Origin: Mycobacterium sp. Z3061
GTDB taxonomy: Bacteria; Actinomycetota; Actinomycetes; Mycobacteriales; Mycobacteriaceae
DNA: 64,000 nt
NCBI RefSeq assembly: GCF_031583025.1
Contig: NZ_CP134062.1
Coordinates: forward strand, 3,782,001-3,846,000
Direction of reading: 5' to 3'
The position numbers were made by a program, and so were the translations under genes. The notes beneath the pieces were generated by a model. The model was not told the DNA's origin and searched no databases. It worked only from the letters and a program-made list of their open reading frames with translations. This document shows positions 1 through 10,912 of the stretch, one piece after another. Numbering within the stretch: the first letter of the stretch is position 1; every line of letters begins with the position of its first letter.

Positions 1-3000
1 CGGAACCGTTGCCGCCGTTACCGCCGGTGCCGCCAGAGCCGCCGCTTCCGCCGAAGCCGGCCGTGCCACCCACCGCATCGCCACCAGTTCCGCCAGTTCC
101 GCCGGTGCCACCGGTGCCGCCGGTCGCGCCGGGGAAACCAGACTGCAACGCCGCGTTGCCGCCGGCGCCTCCGGTACCCCCGTCGCCGGCCTTGCCGCCG
201 AACCCGCCGACAGCCCCGGCGTTAGCGGCGGTTCCGCCGGTTCCTCCGTTACCACCCGCGCCGCCGGCGCCACCGCCCCCGGGTCCGATATTGACGACAC
301 CCTGAATTGCACCCGCAGTGCCGCTGCCGCCGTCCCCTCCGTAGCCTCCCTGACCGCCCGCTCCGGCGATGTTTTGGGACAGCCCGCCCGTGCTGGCACC
401 ACCGGCACCGCCGTTGCCGCCGGCCCCTCCGGCGCCCCCCGCCGGGGACCCACTGAAGGTCACCGTCAGATTGCCGCCGTTCCCACCACCGCCGCCAAAG
501 CCGCCGCGACCGGCGGTTTCGACGGCGTCGCCAGTGCCGCCGTTGCCGCCGGCGCCGCCGTTACCACCGGTACCTCCAGTCAGGCCCTGCAGGGGCAGGC
601 CGTTGAGTGCGTTCGAAGCGGCGTTGCCACCGTCGCCGCCGATGCCGCCATAGCCGCCGGCCCCACCGACGGGGCTTATTGTGCCGTTGCCGCCGGCGGT
701 ACCGGCGTTGCCTCCGTTGCCGGCGTTTCCGCCGGCCCCACCGTTGCCCAACGTGCCCAAACCGTTGCCGCCATTGCCGCCGTTTCCGCCGTTGCCGCCT
801 GCCCCGCTGGCGCCACCCAGACCGCCAGCGGCCCTACCACCATTGCCGCCGACGCCGCCGTTGCCGCCCGCACCGCCAGCATCACCGGCAGCGTTGACCG
901 TAGCGTTGTTGCCGTCGGTCCCGGACCCGCCGTCGCCCCCGGCCCCGCCGGCGCCGCCGCTACCGCGGCCCCCGCTACCTGCCTGGCCGCCATAACCGCC
1001 GTTACCGCCGTTGCCGCCACTGGGCGCCGTAGCGCCACCGGTCCCGGTGTCGGCGCCCCCGTTACCGCCGTCGCCGCCGTTCCCAGCCGCACCGCCGTTG
1101 CCGCCAGCGGCTCCGGCGCCCGTCCCGCTACCACCGCGACCGCCGTATCCGCCCCGCCCGCCGTCGTCTCCGACCTTGCCCGCGGCTCCGTCATTGCCCT
1201 TGGCGCCATTGCCGCCGGCTCCTCCGTCACCGCCGGTACCGCCGACGCCCGCGGTCTCACCGGTGCCGACCGAGCCCGCGTCCCCGCCGGCGCCGCCGTT
1301 GCCTCCGTTGGGCGCGGCCGAGCCGCCGGTGCCGGTGTCGACGCCGCCCTTGCCGCCCGCTCCACCGGCGCCGCCGCTACCGGCGTTGCCGCCGATGCTG
1401 CCGGTCCCGGTGGCGTTGCCGCCGCTGCCGCCGTTGCCTCCTGCGCCGCCGTTGACGCCGTTGGTGCCGGCGGCGCCGGTGCTGCCCAGGGCGCCGTTGC
1501 CGGCGTTCCCACCGTCACCACCGATGCCGCCGTTGCCACTTGTGGCACCGGCCGAACCAGCGCCAACCTGCCCAGCGTTGCCGCCGTTGCCGCCATTGCC
1601 GCCGCTGGGCGCAACGGCGGCTTTGCCGTTGCTCAGTCCACCGTTGCCGCCGTCACCGCCGCTGCCGCCGCTGCCGGCGCTACCGCCGATGCCGCCGGTA
1701 CCGGTGGCCTTGCCGCCGTTTCCGCCGGTGCCCCCGGCGCCGCCGTTGACACCGTTGACACCCGCACCGCCGTCACGACCCGACGACCCGGTGCCGCCGT
1801 CCCCGCCGTCGCCGCCAATGCCGCCATTGCCTGCGGTCGCGCCGCTACCGGCCCGGCCGGCATCCCCGCCGCTGCCGCCGTTACCGCCGGAGGGGGCCGT
1901 GGCAAGGGCCGGAACCGTGTTGGCCCCGCCGTCGCCGCCGCGACCGCCTGCTCCACCGTTGCCGGCGTTGCCCCCGAGGCTGCCGGTTCCGAAGCCATTG
2001 CCGCCGCCGCCGCCGTCACCACCGCGGCCGCCGTTCAACCCACGCAGGTCGGGTCCCGCGGTCTGGGCATCAGCGCCGTTCCCGCCGTTCCCGCCGTTAC
2101 CGCCGATGCCGGCTTTACCGTCGGTTGCACCGGCACCCGACCCCAGACCGGCCACGCCGCTGTTGCCGCCGCTGCCGCCGCCGCCACCGTTGGGGACGTC
2201 GGTCGTGGTGCTCGCGCCGGCGTTGCCGCCATTGCCGCCGTTGCCGCCGGATCCGGCATTGCCTGCCTGGCTGTTGGCACCGTACGTGTTACCGCCGGAG
2301 CCACCCCTGCCGCCTTCGCCGCCGCCGCCGCCGGCAGCGCCGGCACCGCCGTTACCGGCGCCGCCGCCACTGCCGCCACTGCCTCCGTTGCCACCGGCGC
2401 CGAAGGTGCCGGTGGCGGTGCCACCGTCACCGGCGTTGCCGCCGTTGCCTCCATGGATTCCGACGTTTCCGATAGTGCCGTCGCCGCCGGTGGTGCCGTC
2501 GCCACCGTTACCACCGTTACCGCCATGGCCGCCGATTCCCGCAGTGGCACCAGTCCCGGCGCTGCCCGCGTTGCCGCCGTTACCGCCGTTGCCACCGTTC
2601 GGAGCGTCCGGAGCGCCGATGTCCGCGCCGCCGTCGCCACCGTTGCCGCCATTGCCACCGTTGCCGGCGTTACCGCCGACGCTGCCGGTGCCGGTGGCAT
2701 TGCCGCCGTTGCCGCCAATGCCGCCCCTACCGCCGTTCACGCCGTTCCCGCCCGCGGCGCCGTCGGCGCCATTGGCTCCGTCGCCTCCGTTGCCGCCGTT
2801 ACCTGCGATACCGCCCTTGCCGATGGTGGTACCGGTACCCACTTTCCCGGCATCGCCGCCGTTGCCACCGTTGCCGCCGTTACCACTGGTGATCGCGTCT
2901 CCGCCGACACCACCGGTGCCGCCGTCGCCGGCATCGCCACCGACGCTGCCGGCACCCGTGGCACTACCGCCCGCACCGCCACCGCCGCCGGCACCACCAC

Positions 3001-6000
3001 CTCCGCCATTACCGGCATAGCCACTGCCGCCATTTCCGCCGGCTCCGCCGGTGCCGCCGGCTCCGGCGATATTCGTCGATGAGCCCCCGGAGCTGCTTCC
3101 GCCGACGCCGCCGGTGCCGCCGGCCCCACCGGCCCCGCCGCCGGCACTATTGCTGTAGGCACCGGTCCCGCCGTCACCGCCGTTACCGCCGTTGCCTGCT
3201 GTCTCCGCGGCGTCACCGACGCCGGCGTTGCCACCCGCGCCGCCGTTGCCCCCAGCGCCGCCGTCCCGGAACGTGTCGGCCGAGCCGCCATCGCCGCCGC
3301 GGCCTCCGGTGCCGCCGGCGCCACCGACGGCGCTGATCGCCCCGCCCGTGCCGGCCTTACCGGCGTTGCCGCCGTCGCCGCCGTCACCGCCAGCGCCGGG
3401 GGCGCGGGACGGAGCCTCGGTGCCGGGTCCACCGTTGCCGCCGGTACCCCCGTCGCCGCCAGCGCCGCTGGCACCATTAGTGCCGCCGGCCCCGGAGTTG
3501 CCGCCGTTGCCACCGGTGCCACCCGTGCCGCCGGCTCCACCGCCGTTGACATATTGGAAGCTTCGGGCTAAGCCATCCGAGCCGGTGCCGCCGTGCCCGC
3601 CGGCCCCGCCCGCGCCGCCATTGCCTGCGGTGGCACCAGTGCCCGCGTTACCGCCGATGCCGCCGTTACCGCCTGCACCGCCGGCCGGAGCGAGCCCGGA
3701 GGCCTGCCCGGTGTCGTTGCCGCCGTCGCCGCCGATGCCGCCGATGCCACCGGCACCGCCGCTGCCCCCGACACTGCCCGTGCCGGTGGCGTTGCCACCC
3801 GCTCCGCCGGCCCCGCCATTGCCACCGGAGAAGCCAGGATTGGCGTCGGGGCCCTTGAGCCCAGAGCCGCCGGTGCCGCCAGTCCCGCCGTTACCGCCGA
3901 TGCCGCCTCTGCCGAGGGTGGTACCTGTGCCGGCCTTACCGGCGTCACCACCGATGCCGCCGGTACCGCCGCTACCGCCGTTCATCCCACCGCTACCGGC
4001 CTGGCCGCCGGCGCCGCCGTTGCCGGCGTTGCCACCGACAGTGCCGGGCTGGCTGAAGGCAGCGCCACCATTGCCGCCCGTACCACCTGCACCGCCTGCA
4101 CCGCCGGTGCCACCGGGGATGCCCAGGTCGGCGGAGTTGGAATCGCCACCCGCACCACCTGCACCGCCAGCCCCGGCATTACCGCCCCAACCCGCCGTGC
4201 CACCGCTTCCGGCGGCTCCGCCGACACCGCCGTTACCGCCGGCCCCACCGGCGCCACCATTACCTGGCGGCTGTTTGGCGGTCGCGCCGAGGGGGGTGCC
4301 AGCTCCACCCACACCGCCGAGTCCACCGTTACCACCGGCCCCTGCGGTGTTGGTCGTAATGCCGCCGGTGCTCGCGCCACCGGATCCGCCATTGCCGCCG
4401 ACCCCGCCGGCGCCTCCGTTGCTGGTGGCTTGCGGCGCCACGCTCTGCGCCCAGCCGCCGCCGCTCCCACCATTACCACCATTACCCCCGGCACCGGCTC
4501 GCTCGGCGTTGTCGCCGAACCCGCCGGCGCCGCCGGCGCCGCCATTGCCACCCTTTCCGCCAACGAAGGACGAGTTTGCCGCGGCCGTGCCGCCGTCCCC
4601 GCCGTTACCGCCGTTACCGCCGGCCCCACCGGCCGCACTCGCTGTCCCACCATGGCCTGATGAGCCGGCGGCCCCACCGGCTCCACCATCGCCACCGTTG
4701 CCCGCGCCGCCGCCGCTGGTGCCGTTGCCGCCGTTACCGGCATTGCCGCCGTTGCCGCCGGCACCCGAGGCCCCGTTGACGCCACCTGGCCCCGAGTCCC
4801 CGCCACGACCGCCCACGCCGCCGGCGCCGCCGTTACCCCCGTTGTCGCCGGCCAGGATTCCGGTTCCGTTGTTGCCGTTTGCGCCGTTGCCCCCGAGCCC
4901 ACCGGTCCCGCCCGCTCCTCCGTTGCCTGCGGTGCCACCGCTGCCCGTGCTGCCACCGGCACCACCGGCACCCCCGGTGCCACCGACCGGGGCGGTGGCG
5001 TTGCCCGTGCCCGTATCAGCTCCGGCATTGCCCCCTGCGCCGCCGCTACCGCCGGCCCCACCGTTACCCGCGACCCCACCGGGTCCGGAGTTACCGCCGC
5101 TGCCGCCGGCACCCCCAACGCCGCCGGCGAATCCGGCCACACCGGCAGCACCGGCAGCACCGGCCCCGCCATCACCACCGCCGCCGCCCGTACCGCCGTG
5201 GCCATACGCGCCCACGGCACCCCCGGTCCCGCCTATGCCCGCCGCACCACCGGCCCCGGCATTGCCACCGACCCCGCCGGCACCGCCGACCGTACCCACA
5301 CCGTTGACCCCGGCCCCGCCACTACCGCCGACACCACCCACTCCGCCGTCACCGCCAGCCCCACCGGAGCCGTTGGTCCCGCCGAATAGGCTCTGCCCGC
5401 TACCGCCGGCACCTCCCGCGCCACCCGCCCCGCCGGCGGCACCGGTGCCCCCGGCCACACCCGCACCACCGCTGGCCCCGACCCCGCCGGCTCCACCGTG
5501 ACCACCCGCACCGCCGGCACCGCCGACACCGCCCACCAGATCGTTGTCAACCCCGCCAGCCCCACCGGCGCCGCCGGCCCCACCAGCCTGGCCGGGCGCG
5601 CCGGCTGCGCCCGCTCCGCCGGCCCCGCCGGCCCCAGCCACCCCTGCTTGTGACCCAGCACCGCCGTTACCCCCGTTGCCACCGGCTCCACCCGGGGTGA
5701 TGGCATTGCCGCCCGCCCCGCCGGCGCCGCCGTTGCCGGTCAGTCGGCCGGCCGCCCCGCCATTGCCGCCAGCCTGACCTGGAGCACCCGACCCGCCCCG
5801 GCCACCATTACCGAAGAGGATCCCGCCGTCGCCACCGTTCTGACCTGTCCCGTCCACACCGTTGGCGCCGTCGCCGGAAATCGGACGACCCAGCAAGAAC
5901 TCGGTCGGCGCGTTCACCACACCCATCACGTCATTGACCAACGCTCCCAACGGCGACGCGTTAGAAGCCTCGGCCCTGGCATAGGCCGCCTCGCCCTCAC

Positions 6001-6244
6001 TCAACGCCCACACCAGACGATCATGGAACTGCGCCGTCTGCGCACTCAGCGACTGAAACGCCTGGCCGTAACCGCCGAACAATCTGGCAATCGCCGCCGA
6101 CACCTCATCCTGGGCGGCCGCGGCGATACCGACCGTCGAGGGTGCCGCCGTCGCGGCGGCCGACCTGATCGACTCCCCGATCACCGATAGATCGGCTGAC
6201 GCTGCGGCAAGGGCACCAGGAACTGCGACTACATACGACGACAC
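1..6244 (-). CDS. PE_PGRS family protein, very large, 3' end beyond the window
   Basis: Mycobacterium-specific surface or secreted protein exported by the ESX-5 type VII system. The start is GTG at 6244, preceded at 5-nt spacing by a GGGAG ribosome site. It opens with an about 100-residue PE domain ([20 protein letters not shown]) carrying the YxxxE secretion motif (YARAE), then a linker with [12 protein letters not shown] and GDGANG, then almost unbroken Gly-Gly-Asn/Ala triplets. The frame is open to the window edge, giving at least 2,081 codons, much longer than most PE_PGRS proteins. No in-frame stop was found, so it reads as intact here, but the C-terminus is unseen. The GC-rich repeats make the opposite strand look like long proline-rich frames, which are artefacts. 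Function is unknown for most of the family. Confidence in the family is high; copy number of the repeats may be affected by assembly. Confidence 0.93.
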   Translation of the reverse strand, partial: MSSYVVAVPGALAAASADLSVIGESIRSAAATAAPSTVGIAAAAQDEVSAAIARLFGGYGQAFQSLSAQTAQFHDRLVWALSEGEAAYARAEASNASPLGALVNDVMGVVNAPTEFLLGRPISGDGANGVDGTGQNGGDGGILFGNGGRGGSGAPGQAGGNGGAAGRLTGNGGAGGAGGNAITPGGAGGNGGNGGAGSQAGVAGAGGAGGAGAAGAPGQAGGAGGAGGAGGVDNDLVGGVGGAGGAGGHGGAGGVGASGGAGVAGGTGAAGGAGGAGGAGGSGQSLFGGTNGSGGAGGDGGVGGVGGSGGAGVNGVGTVGGAGGVGGNAGAGGAAGIGGTGGAVGAYGHGGTGGGGGDGGAGAAGAAGVAGFAGGVGGAGGSGGNSGPGGVAGNGGAGGSGGAGGNAGADTGTGNATAPVGGTGGAGGAGGSTGSGGTAGNGGAGGTGGLGGNGANGNNGTGILAGDNGGNGGAGGVGGRGGDSGPGGVNGASGAGGNGGNAGNGGNGTSGGGAGNGGDGGAGGAAGSSGHGGTASAAGGAGGNGGNGGDGGTAAANSSFVGGKGGNGGAGGAGGFGDNAERAGAGGNGGNGGSGGGWAQSVAPQATSNGGAGGVGGNGGSGGASTGGITTNTAGAGGNGGLGGVGGAGTPLGATAKQPPGNGGAGGAGGNGGVGGAAGSGGTAGWGGNAGAGGAGGAGGDSNSADLGIPGGTGGAGGAGGTGGNGGAAFSQPGTVGGNAGNGGAGGQAGSGGMNGGSGGTGGIGGDAGKAGTGTTLGRGGIGGNGGTGGTGGSGLKGPDANPGFSGGNGGAGGAGGNATGTGSVGGSGGAGGIGGIGGDGGNDTGQASGLAPAGGAGGNGGIGGNAGTGATAGNGGAGGAGGHGGTGSDGLARSFQYVNGGGAGGTGGTGGNGGNSGAGGTNGASGAGGDGGTGGNGGPGTEAPSRAPGAGGDGGDGGNAGKAGTGGAISAVGGAGGTGGRGGDGGSADTFRDGGAGGNGGAGGNAGVGDAAETAGNGGNGGDGGTGAYSNSAGGGAGGAGGTGGVGGSSSGGSSTNIAGAGGTGGAGGNGGSGYAGNGGGGGAGGGGGAGGSATGAGSVGGDAGDGGTGGVGGDAITSGNGGNGGNGGDAGKVGTGTTIGKGGIAGNGGNGGDGANGADGAAGGNGVNGGRGGIGGNGGNATGTGSVGGNAGNGGNGGNGGDGGADIGAPDAPNGGNGGNGGNAGSAGTGATAGIGGHGGNGGNGGDGTTGGDGTIGNVGIHGGNGGNAGDGGTATGTFGAGGNGGSGGSGGGAGNGGAGAAGGGGGEGGRGGSGGNTYGANSQAGNAGSGGNGGNGGNAGASTTTDVPNGGGGGSGGNSGVAGLGSGAGATDGKAGIGGNGGNGGNGADAQTAGPDLRGLNGGRGGDGGGGGNGFGTGSLGGNAGNGGAGGRGGDGGANTVPALATAPSGGNGGSGGDAGRAGSGATAGNGGIGGDGGDGGTGSSGRDGGAGVNGVNGGAGGTGGNGGKATGTGGIGGSAGSGGSGGDGGNGGLSNGKAAVAPSGGNGGNGGNAGQVGAGSAGATSGNGGIGGDGGNAGNGALGSTGAAGTNGVNGGAGGNGGSGGNATGTGSIGGNAGSGGAGGAGGKGGVDTGTGGSAAPNGGNGGAGGDAGSVGTGETAGVGGTGGDGGAGGNGAKGNDGAAGKVGDDGGRGGYGGRGGSGTGAGAAGGNGGAAGNGGDGGNGGADTGTGGATAPSGGNGGNGGYGGQAGSGGRGSGGAGGAGGDGGSGTDGNNATVNAAGDAGGAGGNGGVGGNGGRAAGGLGGASGAGGNGGNGGNGGNGLGTLGNGGAGGNAGNGGNAGTAGGNGTISPVGGAGGYGGIGGDGGNAASNALNGLPLQGLTGGTGGNGGAGGNGGTGDAVETAGRGGFGGGGGNGGNLTVTFSGSPAGGAGGAGGNGGAGGASTGGLSQNIAGAGGQGGYGGDGGSGTAGAIQGVVNIGPGGGGAGGAGGNGGTGGTAANAGAVGGFGGKAGDGGTGGAGGNAALQSGFPGATGGTGGTGGTGGTGGDAVGGTAGFGGSGGSGGTGGNGGNGS

Positions 6245-6783
6245 TTACACTCCCTCACGGCTTTGAATTCAATTGCTCATTGGCGGGCTATCCGGAACGA
6301 TATACGGTTAGAACGCGCATGCTTCGTGCACAGTGCATAGTGCACAGTCCGTCGGGGAAACACGGTGCACTTTGTTGTGTATCGGATTGGGTCGACTTAG
6401 CAGTCATCACTTCTACACCACAAAACGACTGCATACTGCGAAAATATCAAAAAATCTGGGTGAAAACAGGCGTCAGCTGCCAGAATCTCCCTGAGTTGAA
6501 AGTCCTGGATTTCCGCCCGGTAAGCGCGTGTGCCGGAAGATATTCGCTGCATCGGGAAAATGGTCGGTACGGTCAGGCCGAAACGGCAGATTTTTCGCGA
6601 CCCCCGAACGAAGTCAGTCGAACCGTTAAGTGAATTTTGTGCGACAAATGCGCGATATGTTTGCCAAACAGCTCGATGCGGGAGGCCAGTACGCAGGCTC
6701 TGACACCAATTCGATGGAGCACGTGAAGTCGCTGTGGCAGGCGGACATCTCAGGACGGGACGGCCACAGTGCGCAGCGGGAAT
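6245..6783. other. Upstream region of the PE_PGRS gene, no convincing gene
   Basis: This stretch is visibly richer in A and T than its flanks and is probably the promoter region of the PE_PGRS gene, which reads leftwards from 6244. It holds three GTGCAC palindromes (listed separately). An open frame at 6280-6633 (+) has no family resemblance and no good ribosome site. A 59-codon GTG frame at 6630-6809 (+) could be a remnant but overlaps the next gene. I do not call either as a gene. Confidence 0.5.
6326..6370. promoter_or_regulatory. Three GTGCAC palindromes, possible operator
   Basis: The self-complementary hexamer GTGCAC occurs at 6326-6331, 6340-6345 and 6365-6370. The first two lie in a direct repeat of GTGCACAGT spaced 14 bp. 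They sit about 80-125 bp upstream of the PE_PGRS start. A regulator binding site is plausible but not shown. Confidence 0.3.
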
Positions 6784-7182
6784 TCAGCAGTTGCCCACCT
6801 GATCGATGACCTTCTTCAATGGAGCGGCCGGCTTGACAGAAGGTATGTAGCCGGGATTGTCGGCAGACCAGGCGATCTTGGAGCAGTAACCAGGGCCGGC
6901 CGGCTGATTCGCTCGCCAGGTGTCCAGGGTTGGTCGGCAGTTGCACAGGTCAGCCTCGTTGGCGAAGACGGAACGGTCCGGCACTCCGGGTGCGTGTTGC
7001 CAGATAATAAAACCACTCGAAATCGGCAAATTACACGGCGAACTCGGCGCGGGAACATTACCGCCCTGACTGTGAGCGATCGGCGCGAAGGCCACCGCAC
7101 ACGCGCCGAGCACTGCGCTGGATGAAGCGATCAATGGGATGGCCAACGCGCTTGCCCTCCTTTGGACGACGACGGTAGGCAT
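6784..7182 (-). CDS. Small secreted protein of unknown function
   Basis: I do not recognise a named family. From the ATG at 7182 the protein (132 aa) starts with a twin-arginine-containing basic stretch (QRR), a hydrophobic run (LAIPLIASSSAVLGACAVAF) and a likely signal-peptidase site after AHSQ, so it is probably exported. The mature part is rich in Pro and Trp and has four Cys (PCNL, LCNC, GYCSK) plus one at the C-terminus, suggesting disulphides. A TTG at 7191 is another start. A very strong AAAGGAGG at 7156-7163 also precedes an in-frame TTG at 7146, which would remove the basic N-terminus; ATG 7182 gives the better signal peptide. It stands alone between the PE_PGRS promoter region and tesB. 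Confidence 0.7.
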   Translation of the reverse strand: MPTVVVQRRASALAIPLIASSSAVLGACAVAFAPIAHSQGGNVPAPSSPCNLPISSGFIIWQHAPGVPDRSVFANEADLCNCRPTLDTWRANQPAGPGYCSKIAWSADNPGYIPSVKPAAPLKKVIDQVGNC

Positions 7183-7296
7183 TTTGCCCAATACCTGCCT
7201 AGACGCTAATCCCCCGGCGTAAGCAGCGTCAGATAATGCGCCGGAGGGTTCAGCAGCAGCGTGCAGAACCTACGCGCAGGTGACGATTCTGCCTCG

Positions 7297-8124
7297 TTAA
7301 GCCCGCTGCGCCGGGAAGTACATCTCCTGTCGCACCGTGCACACCAACTCGCCGTTGCGGTTGAACATCGTCCCGTTCGCCAACGCGAGCGAGTCGGCGC
7401 TACTCGGCGAAGACCGTTGCAGGAGTAGCCAATCCGACAACGCCGCGGATGAGTGGAACCAGACGGAATGGTCGCGCTGCGACGACTCACCGACTCCCCC
7501 GTATGCGGCGAACGCCGGCTCGGTCAGTGTCACCGCAGACAGGTAGGCCACCAGGCTGGCAGTCAGCACCGGATCGTCGGGAACCTCGCCATCCGGTCGC
7601 CACCACATCGCCGACCGCGCCGGCGGCAGATGCTCACTGTCGATGACGCGCCGCTCGAACCAGCGCAGGCTTGCGTACCGCCCCTGCGAGTTCGGGTCGG
7701 ACTCGGCGAGGTGCGGCGCTACCCAGGGCAACGTCTCCGGCTCGGGCGCCGCTGGCATCGGCGGCTGATAGACGACCGCAGCAGACGCCGGATCGGCGAC
7801 CTTGAACGACGACATCGCCTCCATCAGGATTTTGTCGTCCTGGCGTGCGGTCACCCGGCGCGCCGAGAAAGTCCGTCCCTCTTGCAGATTCACCACCTCG
7901 AAGTCCACCGTCCGGCTGGCGTCACCGGAGCGCAGGAAATAGGTGTGCACACTGTGCGGCGCGCGGCCAGGCGCGGTGTAGGACGCCGCCAGCAACGCCT
8001 GAGCTGAGATATGCCCACCGAGGATGTGGTTGTGCGGAGCAGGCAGCTGCCGGCCGGTGAAGAGCCACGGCTCGACGCGGGCCAACTCCATGGTGGCAAG
8101 CACATCGCCGAGAGAGGATGACAT
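7297..8124 (-). CDS. tesB: Acyl-CoA thioesterase II (TesB-like)
   Basis: Hydrolyses acyl-CoA to free fatty acid and CoA in the cytoplasm. The protein has 275 residues, the usual length for TesB-type double-hotdog enzymes. Visible family signatures are an N-terminal FTGRQLPAPHNHILGGHISAQAL-type helix region, VHTYFLRSGDASRTVDFEV (first hotdog, with the usual R-x-G-D-x-S-R loop), and the second-hotdog stretch DHSVWFHSSAALSDWLLLQ followed by LANGTMFNRNGELVCTVRQE near the C-terminus. It is a single gene downstream of the COG0523 GTPase on the same strand with a 36-bp gap, so co-transcription is possible. Substrate chain length cannot be read from the sequence. Confidence 0.9.
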   Translation of the reverse strand: MSSSLGDVLATMELARVEPWLFTGRQLPAPHNHILGGHISAQALLAASYTAPGRAPHSVHTYFLRSGDASRTVDFEVVNLQEGRTFSARRVTARQDDKILMEAMSSFKVADPASAAVVYQPPMPAAPEPETLPWVAPHLAESDPNSQGRYASLRWFERRVIDSEHLPPARSAMWWRPDGEVPDDPVLTASLVAYLSAVTLTEPAFAAYGGVGESSQRDHSVWFHSSAALSDWLLLQRSSPSSADSLALANGTMFNRNGELVCTVRQEMYFPAQRA

Positions 8125-8160
8125 CGCCCCGTATCTTGCCCGATCGCCACCCGGCCAGGC

Positions 8161-9204
8161 TCAGCAGCTGAGCTGGCGGTGACGCTGCAGCCGCCGCAGG
8201 GCCGCCGCCGACGCCGCAGCGGTGACAGGTTCTAACGCTCGGACCAGTTCGGCGCGCACTGCGGCGACATCGAGATGCATGCCGATCGCCACCAGAGAGT
8301 TCCCGACGGCCCGCGGCGGTGCCTTCGCGATGTGGATGGCACTACCGACGAGGTTGAGGACATAGGTACGGGTCGACCGCCCGTGCCGCACCCCCACCAC
8401 ACCCTTGAGCCGGAATACCCCGTCCGGCGGCTGTTCGACCAGGTCAAACAGCGCATCGAGGTCGACACAGCCGGTACTGGTGACGGTGACGGCATCGGCG
8501 TGCACGTGGTCGTGGGTGTGCTCGGCGTCGAGCAACAACTCCCGAAACGACAGTTGCCCCGTCTCCTCCTGCGACTCCAGCGGGTCGAACAGCAACGCGG
8601 GGTCGACGCGGCCACCCGTGGTGCCCACCACCTGAACCCGTGGGTTGCGCTGCGCCACACGCTCCCTCACGCGTTGCAGCACCACCGACCGCTCCTCTTC
8701 GGGCACCTGGTCGAGCTTGTTGACCACCACCAGGGAGGCCACCCCATAGCGCACCGGCGGCAGTTCGCTGCGGTCGACGGTGTCGAAGTGGTTGACCGCG
8801 TCGACCACATCGACCAGGCCGCCGCTTCGGACCCCGGACAACTTGCTGAAGCCGATGATCCGCGCGATCGACACCGGATCGGCCAGCCCGCTGGCCTCGA
8901 CGATGATGGCGTCCAGTCGGCGGGCTGGATCGGCGAGCTTGGCGAGCGCGTCGTCGAGCCCACCGTCGTCGGGCAGGCAGCAGATGCATCCGCCGGCGAT
9001 CGAGGCGGGCTCGTCGACCTGGCCGGCCACCAGCGCGGCGTCGACATTGAGTTCGCCGAAGTCGTTGACCACTACCCCGATCCGCGTACCCGGGCTGCGC
9101 AGCAAATGATTCAGCAGGGTCGTTTTGCCGGCCCCGAGATGACCGGTGAGCGCGATCACAGGTATCGCTGACACCACTCTCCCCCGACGTCGGAACCAGG
9201 TCAT
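8161..9204 (-). CDS. CobW/COG0523 family GTPase, putative metallochaperone
   Basis: G3E-family P-loop GTPase of the COG0523 group, members of which deliver zinc or other metals or help cobalamin synthesis. The 347-residue protein shows a Walker A motif ([15 protein letters not shown], about residues 21-35), the metal-binding CxCC motif in [10 protein letters not shown] (about residue 70), the switch/Walker B region [18 protein letters not shown], and a guanine-specificity NKLD ([13 protein letters not shown]). The C-terminal CobW_C domain follows ([18 protein letters not shown]). A His-rich stretch ([11 protein letters not shown]) lies between domains, as in many zinc-handling members. ATG 9204 has no clear ribosome site; GTG codons at 9177/9174 just after GGGGGAGA are alternatives. 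The metal is not determined. Confidence 0.88.
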   Translation of the reverse strand: MTWFRRRGRVVSAIPVIALTGHLGAGKTTLLNHLLRSPGTRIGVVVNDFGELNVDAALVAGQVDEPASIAGGCICCLPDDGGLDDALAKLADPARRLDAIIVEASGLADPVSIARIIGFSKLSGVRSGGLVDVVDAVNHFDTVDRSELPPVRYGVASLVVVNKLDQVPEEERSVVLQRVRERVAQRNPRVQVVGTTGGRVDPALLFDPLESQEETGQLSFRELLLDAEHTHDHVHADAVTVTSTGCVDLDALFDLVEQPPDGVFRLKGVVGVRHGRSTRTYVLNLVGSAIHIAKAPPRAVGNSLVAIGMHLDVAAVRAELVRALEPVTAAASAAALRRLQRHRQLSC

Positions 9205-9347
9205 GCAAGGCTAACCGCAGCGCCGAACAGCCCGTTCGGTCTAGCCGTTTTCTTAGGTTTGGCTACCGGTGCCGTAGGCTTTGCGGCGATTTGTGAACGC
9301 AGACGCGCACCCCTTGGCGCTCGACCAACCGAACGGACTTCAAGCAA

Positions 9348-10883
9348 GTGATCATCGGAATACCGCGCGAGTCTCTCTCTGGGGAGACGCGTGTTGCCGC
9401 CACGCCGCAGACCGTCGGGCAACTCACCAAGCTCGGCTACTCGGTGGTCGTCGAATCCGAAGCGGGCGCCGCCGCGAGCTTCCTGGACAGCGCCTACATC
9501 GAGGCCGGCGCCGACATCGGAACGTCTGAGCAGGCATGGACCGCGGACATCGTCTTGAAGGTGAACGCCCCGAACGACGACGAGATCGCAGCCCTGCGCG
9601 ACGGCGCGACCCTGGTCAGCCTCATCTCCCCCGGCCTGCACCCCGAGCTGGTCGAGAAACTGACCACCCGCAAGATCACCGTGCTGGCCATGGATGCGGT
9701 GCCCCGCATCTCGCGGGCGCAGTCGCTGGACGTGCTGTCGTCGATGGCCAACATCGCCGGCTACCGCGCGGTCATCGAGGCGGCGCACGCCTTCGGTCGG
9801 TTCTTCACCGGCCAGGTGACGGCGGCCGGCAAAGTGCCGCCGGCCAAGGTGCTCGTGGTGGGCGCGGGGGTGGCCGGCCTGTCCGCGATCGGGGCGGCCG
9901 GCAGCCTGGGCGCCATCGTGCGTGCCACCGACCCGCGGCCGGAGGTCGCCGATCAGGTGAAATCGCTTGGCGGCGAATATATTTCGGTTGACGACAGCGA
10001 GGCCGAAGTGTCCGCCACCGGCTACGCCAAGGAGATGAGCGAGGACTACAAGGCCCGCGAGGCGCAGCTCTACGCCGAGCAGTGCCAGGACGTCGACATC
10101 ATCATCACCACCGCACTGATCCCCGGCAAACCGGCGCCGCGGATCATCACGGGGGACATGGTGGCGGCCATGACCCCGGGCAGCGTGATCGTCGACATGG
10201 CCGCCTCAAACGGCGGCAACGTCGAGGGAACGGTCAAAGACCAGCTCGTCGTGACAGACAACGACGTCACCATCATCGGCTACACCGACCTTGCCGGACG
10301 GCTACCCGCTCAGTCCTCCCAGCTATATGGCACCAACCTGGTCAACCTGCTGAAGCTGATGACCCCCGAGAAGGACGGACAGCTGGTCCTGAACTTCGAC
10401 GACGTGGTCCAGCGCTCCATCACCGTGGTCCGCGACGGCGAATCCACCTGGCCTCCGCCGCCGGTTCAGGTCTCGGCAGCCCCCGCCGTCCCGACGGCGG
10501 CGGCGCCAGCCAAGGAGTCACACGCCAAGCAGCCGATGTCCAACAAGCGACGGCTGACGACGACTCTGATCGCCGCCGCGGTGTTGTTCGGCCTGATCGC
10601 GATCTCACCGGCCGCCCTGCAGGTGCACCTGACGGTGTTCGCGTTGGCCATCGTGATCGGCTACTACGTGATCGGCCACGTCCATCACGCCCTGCACACC
10701 CCGCTGATGTCGGTGACGAATGCGATCTCCGGAATCATCGTGCTGGGCGCCCTGCTGCAGATCGGAAAAGAGAACCTCCCGATCACCGTGGTGTCCTGTG
10801 CGGCGATCCTGCTGGCCAGCATCAACATCTTCGGCGGCTTCGCGGTGACGCGACGCATGCTGGCCATGTTCTCCCGCAGCTGA
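9348..10883 (+). CDS. pntA: NAD(P) transhydrogenase subunit alpha, fused form
   Basis: Membrane proton-translocating transhydrogenase, moving hydride between NADH and NADP+. The 511-residue product carries the NAD-binding domain I (start [20 protein letters not shown]; nucleotide motif [22 protein letters not shown] near residue 170; [16 protein letters not shown]) and then, after an Ala/Pro linker near residue 380-400, a membrane part with about four hydrophobic helices. In M. tuberculosis these are, as I recall, two genes (pntAa, pntAb); here they are one, as in enterobacterial PntA. The start is GTG at 9348. pntB follows after 29 bp, so the two form an operon. Confidence 0.95.
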   Translation: MIIGIPRESLSGETRVAATPQTVGQLTKLGYSVVVESEAGAAASFLDSAYIEAGADIGTSEQAWTADIVLKVNAPNDDEIAALRDGATLVSLISPGLHPELVEKLTTRKITVLAMDAVPRISRAQSLDVLSSMANIAGYRAVIEAAHAFGRFFTGQVTAAGKVPPAKVLVVGAGVAGLSAIGAAGSLGAIVRATDPRPEVADQVKSLGGEYISVDDSEAEVSATGYAKEMSEDYKAREAQLYAEQCQDVDIIITTALIPGKPAPRIITGDMVAAMTPGSVIVDMAASNGGNVEGTVKDQLVVTDNDVTIIGYTDLAGRLPAQSSQLYGTNLVNLLKLMTPEKDGQLVLNFDDVVQRSITVVRDGESTWPPPPVQVSAAPAVPTAAAPAKESHAKQPMSNKRRLTTTLIAAAVLFGLIAISPAALQVHLTVFALAIVIGYYVIGHVHHALHTPLMSVTNAISGIIVLGALLQIGKENLPITVVSCAAILLASINIFGGFAVTRRMLAMFSRS

Positions 10884-10912
10884 GCCTGCGCACCCAATCG
10901 GAGGATCATCCC

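Noticed and set aside
374..5777. Long proline- or alanine-rich open frames on the plus strand and in other minus frames
   Set aside because: They are artefacts of the GC-rich PGRS repeat read antisense or out of frame; the true frame is continuous on the minus strand.
6280..6633. 117-codon plus-strand frame upstream of PE_PGRS
   Set aside because: No family resemblance, weak start, and it overlaps the promoter region.
6630..6809. 59-codon GTG frame (MNFVRQMRDMFAKQ...)
   Set aside because: No recognisable family and it overlaps the end of the secreted protein gene; possibly a relic but unsupported.
9201..9788. 195-codon minus-strand frame across the pntA start
   Set aside because: Antisense to a well-recognised gene with low-complexity translation.
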